The translations under genes and the position numbers were made by a program. Below the pieces are notes generated by a model. The model was given only the letters and a program-made list of their open reading frames with translations, had not been told where the DNA came from and did not search any database. Positions 33,861 to 43,200 of a stretch of 64,000 nucleotides of DNA are shown here, piece after piece (position 1 is the first letter of the stretch; each line of letters opens with the position of its first letter). Source of the DNA: an uncultured Lachnospiraceae bacterium (GTDB taxonomy: Bacteria; Bacillota; Clostridia; Lachnospirales; Lachnospiraceae); contig CAJUFQ010000016.1 in assembly GCA_910585625.1 (NCBI GenBank), positions 11,470-75,469 on the forward strand. Reading direction: 5' to 3'.

Positions 33861-34406
33861 TCACCACGCCTTTCTCATCTTTTTTTGCGGGCCTTGCACA
33901 GGCCCTCCCTGCCGCTCTTTTTCCCTTCCTGCCGCATTTGGGTCTGCCTCAAGTTCCAGACGCAGCAATTTGCGCGCCTTTGCCAGACGGCTCCTGACGG
34001 TGGAGGCATTGATATGGAGCATGGCGGCAATCTCCGCGCTGCAGTAGCCTTCAAAATAATACAAATATACCGGCAGGCGGTATTTTTCCTCCAGCTCTTC
34101 CACCATCCGCAGTATCAGATTGTCGGATTCCTCCCTGCCTCTGTCATGGATAGACGCATCGTAGGCAACCTGTTTCTTACGCCAGCTTTTCCGAAGCTGG
34201 CTCTTACAGCAGTTCGACGCCGTCACAATCAGCCATGCCTTAGTTTTTTCCTCATCCTCATAATTAAAATCCCTCTGCAGCAGCCTAAGAAACGTATCCT
34301 GAACCATGTCGCAGGCGTCTGCCTGATTCTTCATATAAAGAAAGCAGACGCTGTAGACCGCGGCAAAATATTCCTGATATATCCTTTCCGCCTTTTCAAG
34401 CCGCAT
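33861..34406 (-). CDS. ECF-type RNA polymerase sigma factor
   Basis: This 181-residue protein has sigma region 2 (YQEYFAAVYSVCFLYMKNQADACDMVQDTFLRLL in parts, with the DMVQDTFL signature) and region 4 (YLYYFEGYCSAEIAAMLHINASTVRSRLAKARKLL in parts). The C-terminal 30 residues are Gln/Lys-rich and dispensable-looking. The ATG at 34406 has AAGGAG at 8 nt; an in-frame GTG at 34415 overlaps that site. It is followed by its probable anti-sigma partner. A cre-like palindrome lies 69-82 bp upstream. Confidence 0.92.
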   Translation of the reverse strand: MRLEKAERIYQEYFAAVYSVCFLYMKNQADACDMVQDTFLRLLQRDFNYEDEEKTKAWLIVTASNCCKSQLRKSWRKKQVAYDASIHDRGREESDNLILRMVEELEEKYRLPVYLYYFEGYCSAEIAAMLHINASTVRSRLAKARKLLRLELEADPNAAGREKERQGGPVQGPQKKMRKAW

Positions 34407-34474
34407 GTTCCTCACTCCTTCCCTCTGCCGGGACGTCCGGGCTTCTTTCTCCCTGGCAGGCCCCGATAGGTATT

Positions 34475-34488
34475 TGTAAACGTTTACA
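34475..34488. promoter_or_regulatory. cre-like perfect palindrome upstream of the ECF sigma gene
   Basis: TGTAAACGTTTACA is a perfect 14-bp palindrome that fits the CcpA catabolite-responsive consensus TGWAANCGNTNWCA at every position. It could also bind another LacI-family protein. Confidence 0.6.
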
Positions 34489-34528
34489 TAGATAAAACTC
34501 CTCAGGACCCCGTTTTGTCCACGCAGAC

Positions 34529-34573
34529 AAAAAAAATTTCGGGCTGCGGCGTCTTTTTTTCACGCCGCAGCCC
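34529..34573 (-). terminator. terminator of the DUF4190-type gene
   Basis: Twelve exact base pairs (34573-34562 with 34552-34541, GGGCTGCGGCGT) over a nine-base loop, followed on the minus strand by GAAATTTTTTTTG. It is the strongest intrinsic terminator in the window. Confidence 0.9.
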
Positions 34574-34628
34574 TCTCAAGGCTTTTTATGCATTTATCCG
34601 TGCCTGGACGATTCGCCCCGTTCACTTC

Positions 34629-35294
34629 TTAAATATCTTCCAGCTCTTCTATCATGTCATAATAATTATTAAAATAGTCGTTGTAAAAATCGCTGGAATA
34701 ATTGATATCTCCAAACAGAATGCTGAATACCAGAGAGACAATCATCAGCACCAGGCCGACGGCGGAACAGATGATGCCGGCAATCGCCATCCCTTTTGCC
34801 GTCCCTTTGTTTAGCTGCAGGATGCCAAGCACTATCGACACGATTGCCAAAGGCGCGCTTGGTATGCAGCAGCAACAGGTAACCAATGACAGGATTCCGC
34901 AAATCATGGACGCGATGCCGAACCCCTGGCTCTCCTCTTGCGGATTATATTGGTGATAGACCGGCTCCGCATAGCCGGAAAGCGGCGTCTGCTGGTTCTG
35001 TCCCCCATAATTCTGATTATATCCCTGGTCCTGGCTTCCATAATTCTGGCCGTATCCCTGATCCTGGCTTCCGTAACCTGAACTATTTCCTTGATCCCGG
35101 CTTCCGTAACTTGCGCCTTGCCCCTGATCCTGATTTCCGTAACTTGAGCTGTCTCCTTGGCTCTCGTAACTTGCGCCAAATCCTCGCTCCTGGCTTTCGT
35201 AACCTGCGCTTTGCCCCTGATCCTGGCCATAGCCTCGCTGCCCCGCCTCCGGCTGCTGGCCATTATTTCCAAACATATTGTTATCTTCGCTCAT
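34629..35294 (-). CDS. DUF4190-like membrane protein with Tyr/Gly/Gln-rich N-terminal tail
   Basis: This 221-residue protein has an N-terminal half (residues about 1-110) of low complexity built on repeats such as SYGSRDQG, GYGSQDQG and NYGSQDQG. The C-terminal half has two hydrophobic segments (FGIASMICGILSLVTCCCCIPS and GMAIAGIICSAVGLVLMIVSLVFSILFG, in parts) with a QLNKGTAKG turn, the DUF4190 pattern. The composition of the tail resembles eukaryotic FUS-type prion-like domains. The start at 35294 has AGGAGG. It is divergent from the small-gene trio at 35450-37176. Function unknown. Confidence 0.85.
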   Translation of the reverse strand: MSEDNNMFGNNGQQPEAGQRGYGQDQGQSAGYESQERGFGASYESQGDSSSYGNQDQGQGASYGSRDQGNSSGYGSQDQGYGQNYGSQDQGYNQNYGGQNQQTPLSGYAEPVYHQYNPQEESQGFGIASMICGILSLVTCCCCIPSAPLAIVSIVLGILQLNKGTAKGMAIAGIICSAVGLVLMIVSLVFSILFGDINYSSDFYNDYFNNYYDMIEELEDI

Positions 35295-35449
35295 GTAAAT
35301 CCTCCTGCCTGTTTTGTTCATAGATTGTAGGTTATTGTTTTCATTATAGCAGACCTGATTTTATATTACAAGAAATATACCGTTTTTGCTCTTGCCAAGG
35401 TAGACTGTGGCAGGACAATATGCTATCATAGACCCGGAGGTGATAAGAC

Positions 35450-36109
35450 ATGCGCTACCATCGTTTGCGCTTTGATATCTGGCTTTGCCTGCTGCTCAGC
35501 GTAGGCGTAAGCCTGCTCCCTGCCAAGCTTGCGGAACATATCCGTTCAAACAATTACGAAGATTATGTGGAAGAACACACGGTCGCTGACGGGGAAATCG
35601 GCGGCAAAGCCGGGGAGGAAGTTTTCCGCGCCCAGTCTGTCAAAGACCTGGAGACGCACGATACTTTCACGGTAATCTCACCTGGGATTGAATACCGCAA
35701 CCGGGGCGCAGGGTATTACGGCAACCAATACTTACACGCCCTCACCCTCCCTTCCGGCGAACTGGTGGCCGCCGCTATCAACATGGACAGCGTCCAGAAC
35801 AAGGGAGATTATTATACCGGGGAAGCCACGCTCCCTGTGGGCAGAATTGTTATGGAAGACCTGACTTCCAGCGAGAGTTTCCTCAGCCAGATTGAATACA
35901 AGGAACCTTTAAGCCGCAGGGACTTTTATATTGACATGAGGGGCGGCGGTGGCAAGGTCAGCCAGGAAGACTATACAGAATCTGCCGTCATGCTGGTTCA
36001 GGCGCTGACCGTCATCATTTTCTTTCCCCTGTTCCACGCTCTTGGGTCCAAACTGGGAATATTTCCTGCTTTTTTTGCCAAAAAGAAGCCGCCATCTGAA
36101 TGGGACTGA
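35450..36109 (+). CDS. unknown bitopic membrane protein
   Basis: This 219-residue protein has an N-terminal hydrophobic helix (FDIWLCLLLSVGVSLLP), about 150 soluble residues and a C-terminal helix (VMLVQALTVIIFFPLFHALG) ending in a basic tail. I do not recognise the domain (features FTVISPGIEYRNRG, PVGRIVMEDL). The start has CGGAGGTG. It is the first of three closely spaced plus-strand genes and may share a function with the next two; no function is assigned. Confidence 0.75.
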   Translation: MRYHRLRFDIWLCLLLSVGVSLLPAKLAEHIRSNNYEDYVEEHTVADGEIGGKAGEEVFRAQSVKDLETHDTFTVISPGIEYRNRGAGYYGNQYLHALTLPSGELVAAAINMDSVQNKGDYYTGEATLPVGRIVMEDLTSSESFLSQIEYKEPLSRRDFYIDMRGGGGKVSQEDYTESAVMLVQALTVIIFFPLFHALGSKLGIFPAFFAKKKPPSEWD

Positions 36110-36143
36110 AACCATGATACCAAAAGAGAAGGAGACATAAACC

Positions 36144-36731
36144 ATGAACAGCGAACAAGTAAAAAAAATCAATGCGCCATACCTATTATCCTACATATTG
36201 GTTCCTGCTGCCGTAACTGCCCTTTGCTACCTTGTAGGCTATCTGTTTTTCCACGACGGCGGCATGGGAGCGGTCATCTGCTTTCTGGTTCCGCCCGTCC
36301 TCTCCATCCTGTGGTGGATTTACGGCGGCAAACTGATTTTCAGGAGGAAACGGACGAAACTGATGCGGGAATTTGAACAGAGCGGCTTCCGCCCCAACCA
36401 TACGTTTGACAGTGACGTCGGCACAGTCATCGTGGATATCGGGCAGGGGAAAATTGCCCTGCTATTTTTCTGGAACCCGTTCCAAAATTATATCCTCCCT
36501 GCCAGCCGGATTGCCAATATCCGCACGGACGATGGGAAATCCGGCGTAGGCTTCCTGACGGGCAGCAGCCGTGTCAGCTTCCTATTCACGGTCGACAATG
36601 TCCGCATCAGGGTCAATACATTCACATCGAACAAACGCTGGCTTATGGACAGCGACTATATCCTTACCGGCATTTCCAAGGCTGACATGATGGTGGAAGT
36701 GCTGAAAGAAGCGAAAGAGAGGTCTGTCTGA
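36144..36731 (+). CDS. unknown two-helix membrane protein
   Basis: This 195-residue protein has two hydrophobic helices (LLSYILVPAAVTALCYLVGYLFF and AVICFLVPPVLSILWWIYGG, in parts) near the N-terminus, then a basic cytoplasmic stretch FRRKRTKLMREFEQSG and a beta-rich domain (YILPASRIANIRTDDGKSG, VRIRVNTFTSNKRW) reminiscent of small PH-like domains. That resemblance is only an impression. AGGAGA precedes the start; the next gene begins one base after its stop. Confidence 0.75.
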   Translation: MNSEQVKKINAPYLLSYILVPAAVTALCYLVGYLFFHDGGMGAVICFLVPPVLSILWWIYGGKLIFRRKRTKLMREFEQSGFRPNHTFDSDVGTVIVDIGQGKIALLFFWNPFQNYILPASRIANIRTDDGKSGVGFLTGSSRVSFLFTVDNVRIRVNTFTSNKRWLMDSDYILTGISKADMMVEVLKEAKERSV

Positions 36732-36732
36732 T

Positions 36733-37176
36733 ATGGGAATTTTACGGAAAATGCGCTCTATTTTTCATGAAGATTGGTGCAACCTCTGCCAAAGCGAGAT
36801 GGACGTCATGCACAAGCAGCTGTACGCCCTGCCTGACCTGACAGTCGGCCACTACCGTTCAGAAAAGAATCCTGCCTATTACAAAAAGCATCTGGTTCCG
36901 GTAGCAAAAAAAGCGGAAATCCCTGCCGGCATATACGCTTGCGGCATCCATCTCTATCGCTGCCCTAAATGCGGAAACCGCCGGACTATGCTGACGCTGT
37001 TCCTCCCGGTACGGGACGAAGAAAAAATCGAAGAGATTATTTATTTTGACAACGGGGAACTGGACGAATTCATTTACCAGCCAGGTAATGGACATCCCGA
37101 TTTGCGGGAAGAGAACTACGGCCAACGCCAGGACTCCTCGGACTATAAATACCATGGGCCGTATGACTACAGCTAA
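36733..37176 (+). CDS. small zinc-ribbon-like protein
   Basis: This 147-residue protein has two Cys pairs, WCNLCQSEM near residue 16 and YRCPKCGNRR near residue 76, which could hold one zinc. The C-terminus is acidic and Tyr-rich. There is no membrane segment. It begins directly after the previous stop (GAGAGG ribosome-binding site), so it is co-translated with the two membrane proteins upstream. The role is unknown; typA follows 74 bp later. Confidence 0.75.
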   Translation: MGILRKMRSIFHEDWCNLCQSEMDVMHKQLYALPDLTVGHYRSEKNPAYYKKHLVPVAKKAEIPAGIYACGIHLYRCPKCGNRRTMLTLFLPVRDEEKIEEIIYFDNGELDEFIYQPGNGHPDLREENYGQRQDSSDYKYHGPYDYS

Positions 37177-37249
37177 TATGGGATCATTACTATATTCGCA
37201 AAACAATAACTATCAAGACTTACCTACATCTAGAAAGAGGGATAATTTT

Positions 37250-39079
37250 ATGAAAATGAAACGTGAAGATATACGCAACATCGCCATCATCGCCCATGTA
37301 GACCACGGCAAGACCACCCTGGTGGACGAGCTGTTGAAGCAGAGCGGCGTGTTCCGTGCCAATCAGGAGGTACAAGAGCGCGTGATGGATTCCAACGATA
37401 TCGAGAGGGAGCGCGGGATCACCATCCTCTCCAAAAATACCGCTGTTTTTTATAAAGACACAAAAATAAACATCATTGATACCCCGGGCCATGCGGATTT
37501 CGGCGGGGAGGTTGAGCGCGTCCTCAAAATGGTAAACGGCGTCGTCCTGGTAGTGGACGCATTCGAGGGCGCGATGCCCCAGACAAAATTCGTGCTGATG
37601 AAAGCGCTTGCCCTGAATCTCCCGGTCATTGTCTGCATCAACAAGATTGACCGCCCAGAAGCACGCCCGGACGACGTGATTGACGAAGTATTGGAATTAT
37701 TCATGGATCTGGATGCTTCGGACGAGCAGCTTGACTGCCCCTTCCTCTATGCTTCGGCAAGGGACGGATACGCGGTCAAAGACTTAAACGACGAAAAGAA
37801 AGACATGACGGCGCTCTTTGAGACTATCTTAGAATACATCCCCGCGCCGGGGGGAGACCCTGACGCCAGCACCCAGGTACTGATCAGCACCATCGACTAC
37901 AATGAGTATGTCGGCCGCATCGGCGTCGGCAAGGTAGACAACGGCTGCCTGAAAATCAACCAGGATGCTGTGGTGGTAAACCACCATGAACCAGATAAAC
38001 TGCAGAAGGTACGCATCAGCAAATTGTATGAATTTGACGGCCTGAACAAGGTGGATGTCGCCGAGGCAAAAATTGGATCCATCGTCGCCATCTCCGGCAT
38101 TGCGGACATCCATATCGGCGACACCATCTGCTCCCCAGAGAACCCGGCCGCTATTGATTTCCAGAAAATTTCCGAACCGACAATTTCCATGAACTTCATT
38201 GTCAATGACAGCCCCCTGGCTGGCCAGGAAGGGAAATTCGTTACCTCACGCCATATCCGCGACCGCCTGTTCCGCGAGCTGAACACGGACGTATCCCTGC
38301 GTGTGGAAGAGACGGACAGCCCGGACTGCCTGAAAGTGTCCGGAAGGGGGGAGCTGCACCTCTCTGTACTGATTGAGAATATGCGCCGCGAAGGTTATGA
38401 GTTCGCCGTCAGCAAGGCCGAAGTCTTATTCCATAAAGATGAGGACGGCAAACGCTTAGAGCCTATGGAGCTTGCCTATGTGGATGTGCCGGATGAATTC
38501 ACCGGCTCTGTCATTGAGAAATTAAGCCAGCGCAAAGGCGAGCTGCGGAACATGGGTCCCATCAGCGGCGGCTATACGCGGCTTGAGTTCAACATCCCTT
38601 CCCGGGGACTGATTGGCTACCGGAATGAGTTCATGACGGACACCAAGGGCAACGGCATCATCAATACCATTTTCAACAACTACGAGCCTTACCGGGGCGA
38701 CATCGCTTACCGCAAGCAAGGCTCTCTCATCGCCTTTGAATCCGGCGAATCCGTGACCTACGGCCTGTTCGGCGCCCAGGACCGCGGCAGCCTGTTCATC
38801 GGCCCAGGAGAAAAGGTATATGCCGGGATGGTGATTGGCCAGAGCGCAAAGCCAGAAGACATTGAGATTAACGTCTGCAAGAAAAAACACCTCACCAACA
38901 CCCGTTCCTCGAGCGCTGATGAGGCGCTTACCTTAACGCCGCCCAAAATCTTAAGCCTTGAGCAGGCCTTGGAATTCATTGAGGCAGACGAGCTGTTGGA
39001 AGTGACGCCGGAGAGCCTGCGTATCCGCAAGCGCATCCTGGATCCGACCTTGCGCAAGAGGGCAGGATTTAAGAAGTAA
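37250..39079 (+). CDS. typA: ribosome-associated GTPase TypA/BipA
   Basis: This 609-residue translational GTPase has G1 AHVDHGKTTL, the switch I region DSNDIERERGITI, G3 DTPGHADF and G4 NKIDRPEA. The EF-G-like domains II, III and V and the BipA-specific C-terminal domain (ITPLRIRKRILDPTLRKR-like ending, here SLRIRKRILDPTLRKRAG) follow. It acts on ribosome assembly and stress adaptation. The ATG at 37250 (MKMKREDIRN) has AGAGGG; the frame is open upstream but overlaps the zinc-ribbon gene. Confidence 0.97.
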   Translation: MKMKREDIRNIAIIAHVDHGKTTLVDELLKQSGVFRANQEVQERVMDSNDIERERGITILSKNTAVFYKDTKINIIDTPGHADFGGEVERVLKMVNGVVLVVDAFEGAMPQTKFVLMKALALNLPVIVCINKIDRPEARPDDVIDEVLELFMDLDASDEQLDCPFLYASARDGYAVKDLNDEKKDMTALFETILEYIPAPGGDPDASTQVLISTIDYNEYVGRIGVGKVDNGCLKINQDAVVVNHHEPDKLQKVRISKLYEFDGLNKVDVAEAKIGSIVAISGIADIHIGDTICSPENPAAIDFQKISEPTISMNFIVNDSPLAGQEGKFVTSRHIRDRLFRELNTDVSLRVEETDSPDCLKVSGRGELHLSVLIENMRREGYEFAVSKAEVLFHKDEDGKRLEPMELAYVDVPDEFTGSVIEKLSQRKGELRNMGPISGGYTRLEFNIPSRGLIGYRNEFMTDTKGNGIINTIFNNYEPYRGDIAYRKQGSLIAFESGESVTYGLFGAQDRGSLFIGPGEKVYAGMVIGQSAKPEDIEINVCKKKHLTNTRSSSADEALTLTPPKILSLEQALEFIEADELLEVTPESLRIRKRILDPTLRKRAGFKK

Positions 39080-39150
39080 ATCCCCCCTCGCGGCATTCGC
39101 CGAATATCTTTGCAAGCACGGCTGCCTGGCGCATTGCTCGCGGGAATAAA

Positions 39151-40191
39151 TTAATCTTCCGGGACTTCCAGGGCTTCCAGGGCTATCTGCTCCAGCTCCT
39201 TCTGGGAAACAGCCGGCTCTGCCCGCGCTTCCTCTTCCCGGGCTTCAATCTCTTCATAAGCACGGCTGCTTTGGACGTCATCTTTCAGCAGCCCTTTCAC
39301 TTCCTCAAAGGGCTGCACCTCATGTTCCGACCGCGCAAGGCAGCGCATCGCCATCAGGTTTTCCCCTATGGCAAACGGCTTGCATACCTCTCCCGGCTGC
39401 ATGGCGGAGGCAGTGAGCCACCGCTGCATATATGCGCCGCTCTTTCCCTCCTGCATATTCAGGGACGACATCTCAATCTCATAAAAGCCGATATCCGGAT
39501 ACCGTTTCGCAAGCTTTTGCAGATCCGTCTCCTGCTTCATATTCTCCGCTGCCTGTTCTGCCAGCTCCACGCCGGACTCGGCTGACAGTTCCGCAACCAG
39601 CATCTTAACGCTAACATCGCTCGTATAGTCTGCCTTATGTTCCTGGTAAATCTGCGCAAGCTCCTCCTCAGGCACTTCCTGACCGCCCTTAAGGCTCTCA
39701 ATCAGCTCATATTCTGCCTGGGTGCAGGCATAATCGTAATACTGCCGGATGCTGAAAGAGGTCAGCCCATAGACGTCCTCCCCATCAGCCCCTGCCTCCC
39801 CGCGGCTCTCATTCTCCGTCTCTGTCTGTGCAGAGACGGACATATAGTCTGTCTTAATCCCAATCCCATTCTCTTCTGCAAGCTGCGCCACAGCTTTCCT
39901 ATGGGTAAGGTCTTGCCTGGCAAGCTGCATGATCCGATCCAGCGGCCGTTCCCCTTGCTGCCCGTTCGTCCAAAAGTCCTCACGGTTGGCGGTGTCCGTA
40001 TCATACTGCCGCTTGATTTCGGCCTGATAGCCGGCGAGAATCATCTGGTATTCTGCTTTCACGACGGCCTGCCCGGCAATCTCCATGACGACATCACTGT
40101 CCTTTACAGTCTTTGTGCCGCAGCCTATCATTGCTGCGGCACAAAAGGCTGCCATCATGCACAGGATGTTCCTTGCATACCTGTTTCGCAT
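39151..40191 (-). CDS. SurA/PrsA-like lipoprotein (degenerate parvulin)
   Basis: This 346-residue protein has a lipobox AAFCAAAMIGC (Cys about 24), an N-terminal SurA_N-like helical region (EIAGQAVVKAEYQMILAGYQ) and a parvulin-like segment at about residues 200-300 (VKMLVAELSAESG ... DLQKLAKRYPDIGF ... MQPGEVCKPFAIGENLMAMRCL). The usual GG-LG motif of active parvulins is not obvious, so it may be a chaperone without isomerase activity. It lies 63 bp downstream of the giant beta-helix gene and may assist folding of the secreted giants (inference). Confidence 0.78.
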   Translation of the reverse strand: MRNRYARNILCMMAAFCAAAMIGCGTKTVKDSDVVMEIAGQAVVKAEYQMILAGYQAEIKRQYDTDTANREDFWTNGQQGERPLDRIMQLARQDLTHRKAVAQLAEENGIGIKTDYMSVSAQTETENESRGEAGADGEDVYGLTSFSIRQYYDYACTQAEYELIESLKGGQEVPEEELAQIYQEHKADYTSDVSVKMLVAELSAESGVELAEQAAENMKQETDLQKLAKRYPDIGFYEIEMSSLNMQEGKSGAYMQRWLTASAMQPGEVCKPFAIGENLMAMRCLARSEHEVQPFEEVKGLLKDDVQSSRAYEEIEAREEEARAEPAVSQKELEQIALEALEVPED

Positions 40192-40254
40192 ACTGGCTCT
40201 TTCATTCCTTTCCGGCTCCCTGCCTACTGCTGCTCCTTTAGCAGCATGGCGGAA

Positions 40255-43200
40255 TTATTTTATCTTTTTGCTATAAGAATTACTGCTCCATGCGCCGGTG
40301 AGCTTCGTTGTCTTGCCATTCACTTTCGCCGTCTTGTATGCACGGACGCGTACATAATATCTACTGCCTTTTGCAAGCTTTGCAAACTTCGCATTGGTCG
40401 TAGCTGCCTTCTTTACCTCTACCTTCTTGACACCGGATTTGAAGTTCTTCTTTAAGCAGCACTGCACCTCATACCCGGTAGCCTTTGCATCTTTCTTCCA
40501 GGTAACCTTCAGGCTCTTCTTGCCTGGCGTTGTCTTGACTCCCGTCACCTTCTTCGGCTTCACGGTCACAGTGACCTTGACTGCTTTCTTCTTATAACTA
40601 TCTGTCTCTGATGCAGTAACGGTGATAATACAGCTTCCGGTTCCTGCAATCACTACTTTCTTGCTCTTCTTGTCATACTTCGCCACCTTCTCGTCAGAAC
40701 TCTTGTAAGTAAGCGTCCCATCTCCGATGGTGACTTTTGCATTGAGGCTGAATGCCTTGTCGCCGAATGTCTTGGCAAAGCTCTTCTTCACGCTGACAGT
40801 CTGGTCTTCTTTAACGACTGGCGGTTTCTTCTCCAGCCCATTTACTGCTTCCTTCAAATCAGCCAGAGCTTTGTCTGCAGCTGACTGGGTCGCCTGGTCT
40901 CCCAGATCCAGAACCTCTTTTGCCGCTGCGAGCGCCGTCTCAAATTCCGCCCAGCTTTCATCTGTGTAATCGCCTTTCTCCTTAGCGGCATGAGTTGTAT
41001 AATAAGCGCGGAGCAGTCCTGTCTTCTCAGCCTTCTTTTCCAGGCTCGTGTATGCCGTATTGAGCGCCTGCGCTGCATCGTCAATGTCCGCCTGCACTGC
41101 TGTAGCATTCACACGCATACGTTTTGCAGAAGCATACGCTGTCTGGTAAGCCTCCCACAATGCGGCCGGATACGCTTCCTGTACATATTCCGGCACAAGC
41201 GCAAGGGCTTTTTCCAGCGCCTCCCGGTTCAGCTTGGAAACAGTCTTCTGCGCCGGATAGAGTACGGCGTCATCCACATAAACTGTGGCAATCTTGCTGC
41301 TGAATATCAAGCTGACCTTATTATAGCCTTTCGTGGTAAATGCAAACGTGCCTTTATACCATCCTGGATGTGCCGCATCCGGCTCCTTGTCTGTCAGGGC
41401 AGCGCTGCCTAATTCAAGGTCGTCTCCCCCAGTAACGCTGTTGTGATGTTTCGCTCCCATTCCTAAATTCGACACGTCGCTCGCATTGCTGCAATAGAAC
41501 CATGCCTCAAATACATAATCCGTATTCGGCTCTACCGCAACTCCCCCAAGCTCGGAAAATGCCGTATCGCTGGCTGCGTTCGCATATTCAATTTTCAGGC
41601 TCTTGCTGCCGGTCCGCTTCTGCTCCGTGGAATTTGTCACGGATACGGCATCCGGCCAATGGCCCCAGCCGCCGGTTCCTTCTTCAAATCCTGCCTGCTC
41701 TGCTGAGAGCAGATTATCTTTCTCTGAACCTGAACCGCCTTCGCCTTTTTTCGCCATGTTCATCAGCACCTGCTCCATGCGGTATGCCATCGCCTTTACC
41801 TGTACCGGCTTGCTCTCTAATGCGCCTTTGGAGCTATCAACAGCTTTCTGCAGCTCCTGCACGCTTACGTCTTCAAATTGCGTCTTATCAAGGCCCTCTG
41901 CCATCGTAACCATTTCCTGCAGCCATGCCTTGTCGTTCTCATCTGCCACATAAGTTCCCGAGTATGTCCCCTGGAACTCAAAGGCGCCAATGTCTGTTTT
42001 CCCAGCGCCATAGGGAACAGCATTTCCCTTGTAATCTTTATTTTCCAGCGTAATCTGGGTCTTGTCATCCGGCAGCTTTTCATCTTCTACTGCTTCAAAT
42101 GACTCATTCGGTGCTGCCATATGGTTCTCCCCTGCGTCAATGCACGGAGAAGACTGTGTCAGTTCCAGGCCTGTGGTCTTTCCGACCGTTACTTTGCCGT
42201 TAGCAAACGTACCGTCAGAACGTCCTGCCGCAGTCAGATCGCTGAGCCCTGGGTCTGCTGCCATTCCGCTAAGGTCTTCCCTCCAGGGATATGCCTTCTC
42301 AGCTCCGCCCCAGACGCAGTTGCTGTGGTAGCGCACGCCATCATGATCGGCGAAAGCCGCGCTGTCTCCATAGATGATGTTGTTATAGATATCCGTCCCG
42401 CTGGTCTTTGCGACAGCATTGCCTGATATCCAGCTAGCCTGTTCTACCGCCTGGATATCCTTATATTGTGTATCCCAATAAATCGTGTTGTTGTAAACCT
42501 GATGCCCGATGCTCCCGGACTCCCCGACCTTGAGGACTCTGGCTCCGTCATATCTCCCGTCGTTGACGCTGACATTGTAACGGACAACGGAGTTGATGGA
42601 GTAGTAAGGGCCAGGACATGCCATCCAGAAACCGCCCTTGTTATCATGGCTGTAGTTATACTGGAACAAAATGTTCTGGTTGCCGTAATCAGAGTCGAAA
42701 GCCATGCCGTCCTGCGTACTCTCTGTATAAGCAGCCTCATTGTTCTGGAATGTAGCGTTGTTGCAGTCCCATGCCCAGATTGCCGCATGCGCCGGGTTCC
42801 TGCTATAAAACCAATCTTCGCTGGCAGCTTTCACTACCAGGTTATTCTCTGCGACGCCGCCGTCCGCATTAATCAATACGATTCCGTCCCCGGCAACGTC
42901 ATGCACGTAATTATCCTTCACATGCACATTCGGCCATCCGACCCACGGTTTGCTTCCTGCCTGCTGGCTGTTCGCGCCGCCTACCAACGTGCGGGCTGCC
43001 CAGCAGCTCTCCATGTAGATAGCCTCATGGCAGACCTTGTTGACCTGGTTGCCAAGGATTTCCAAATCTGAGAAATAGGATTCCGTCTTTCCGCCGGTCA
43101 CAAGAACCATGATTCCGCCGGATCCTTTCTTGTTTCCTTCCGTGCCGTTCTGTGACATATAGCCGTTGACGTCATGGACATAGTTATTCTGGATGGTGAC

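Noticed and set aside
34980..35240. Short direct repeats that could be a minisatellite or CRISPR
   Set aside because: They encode the SYGSQDQG protein repeats in frame; no spacers are present.
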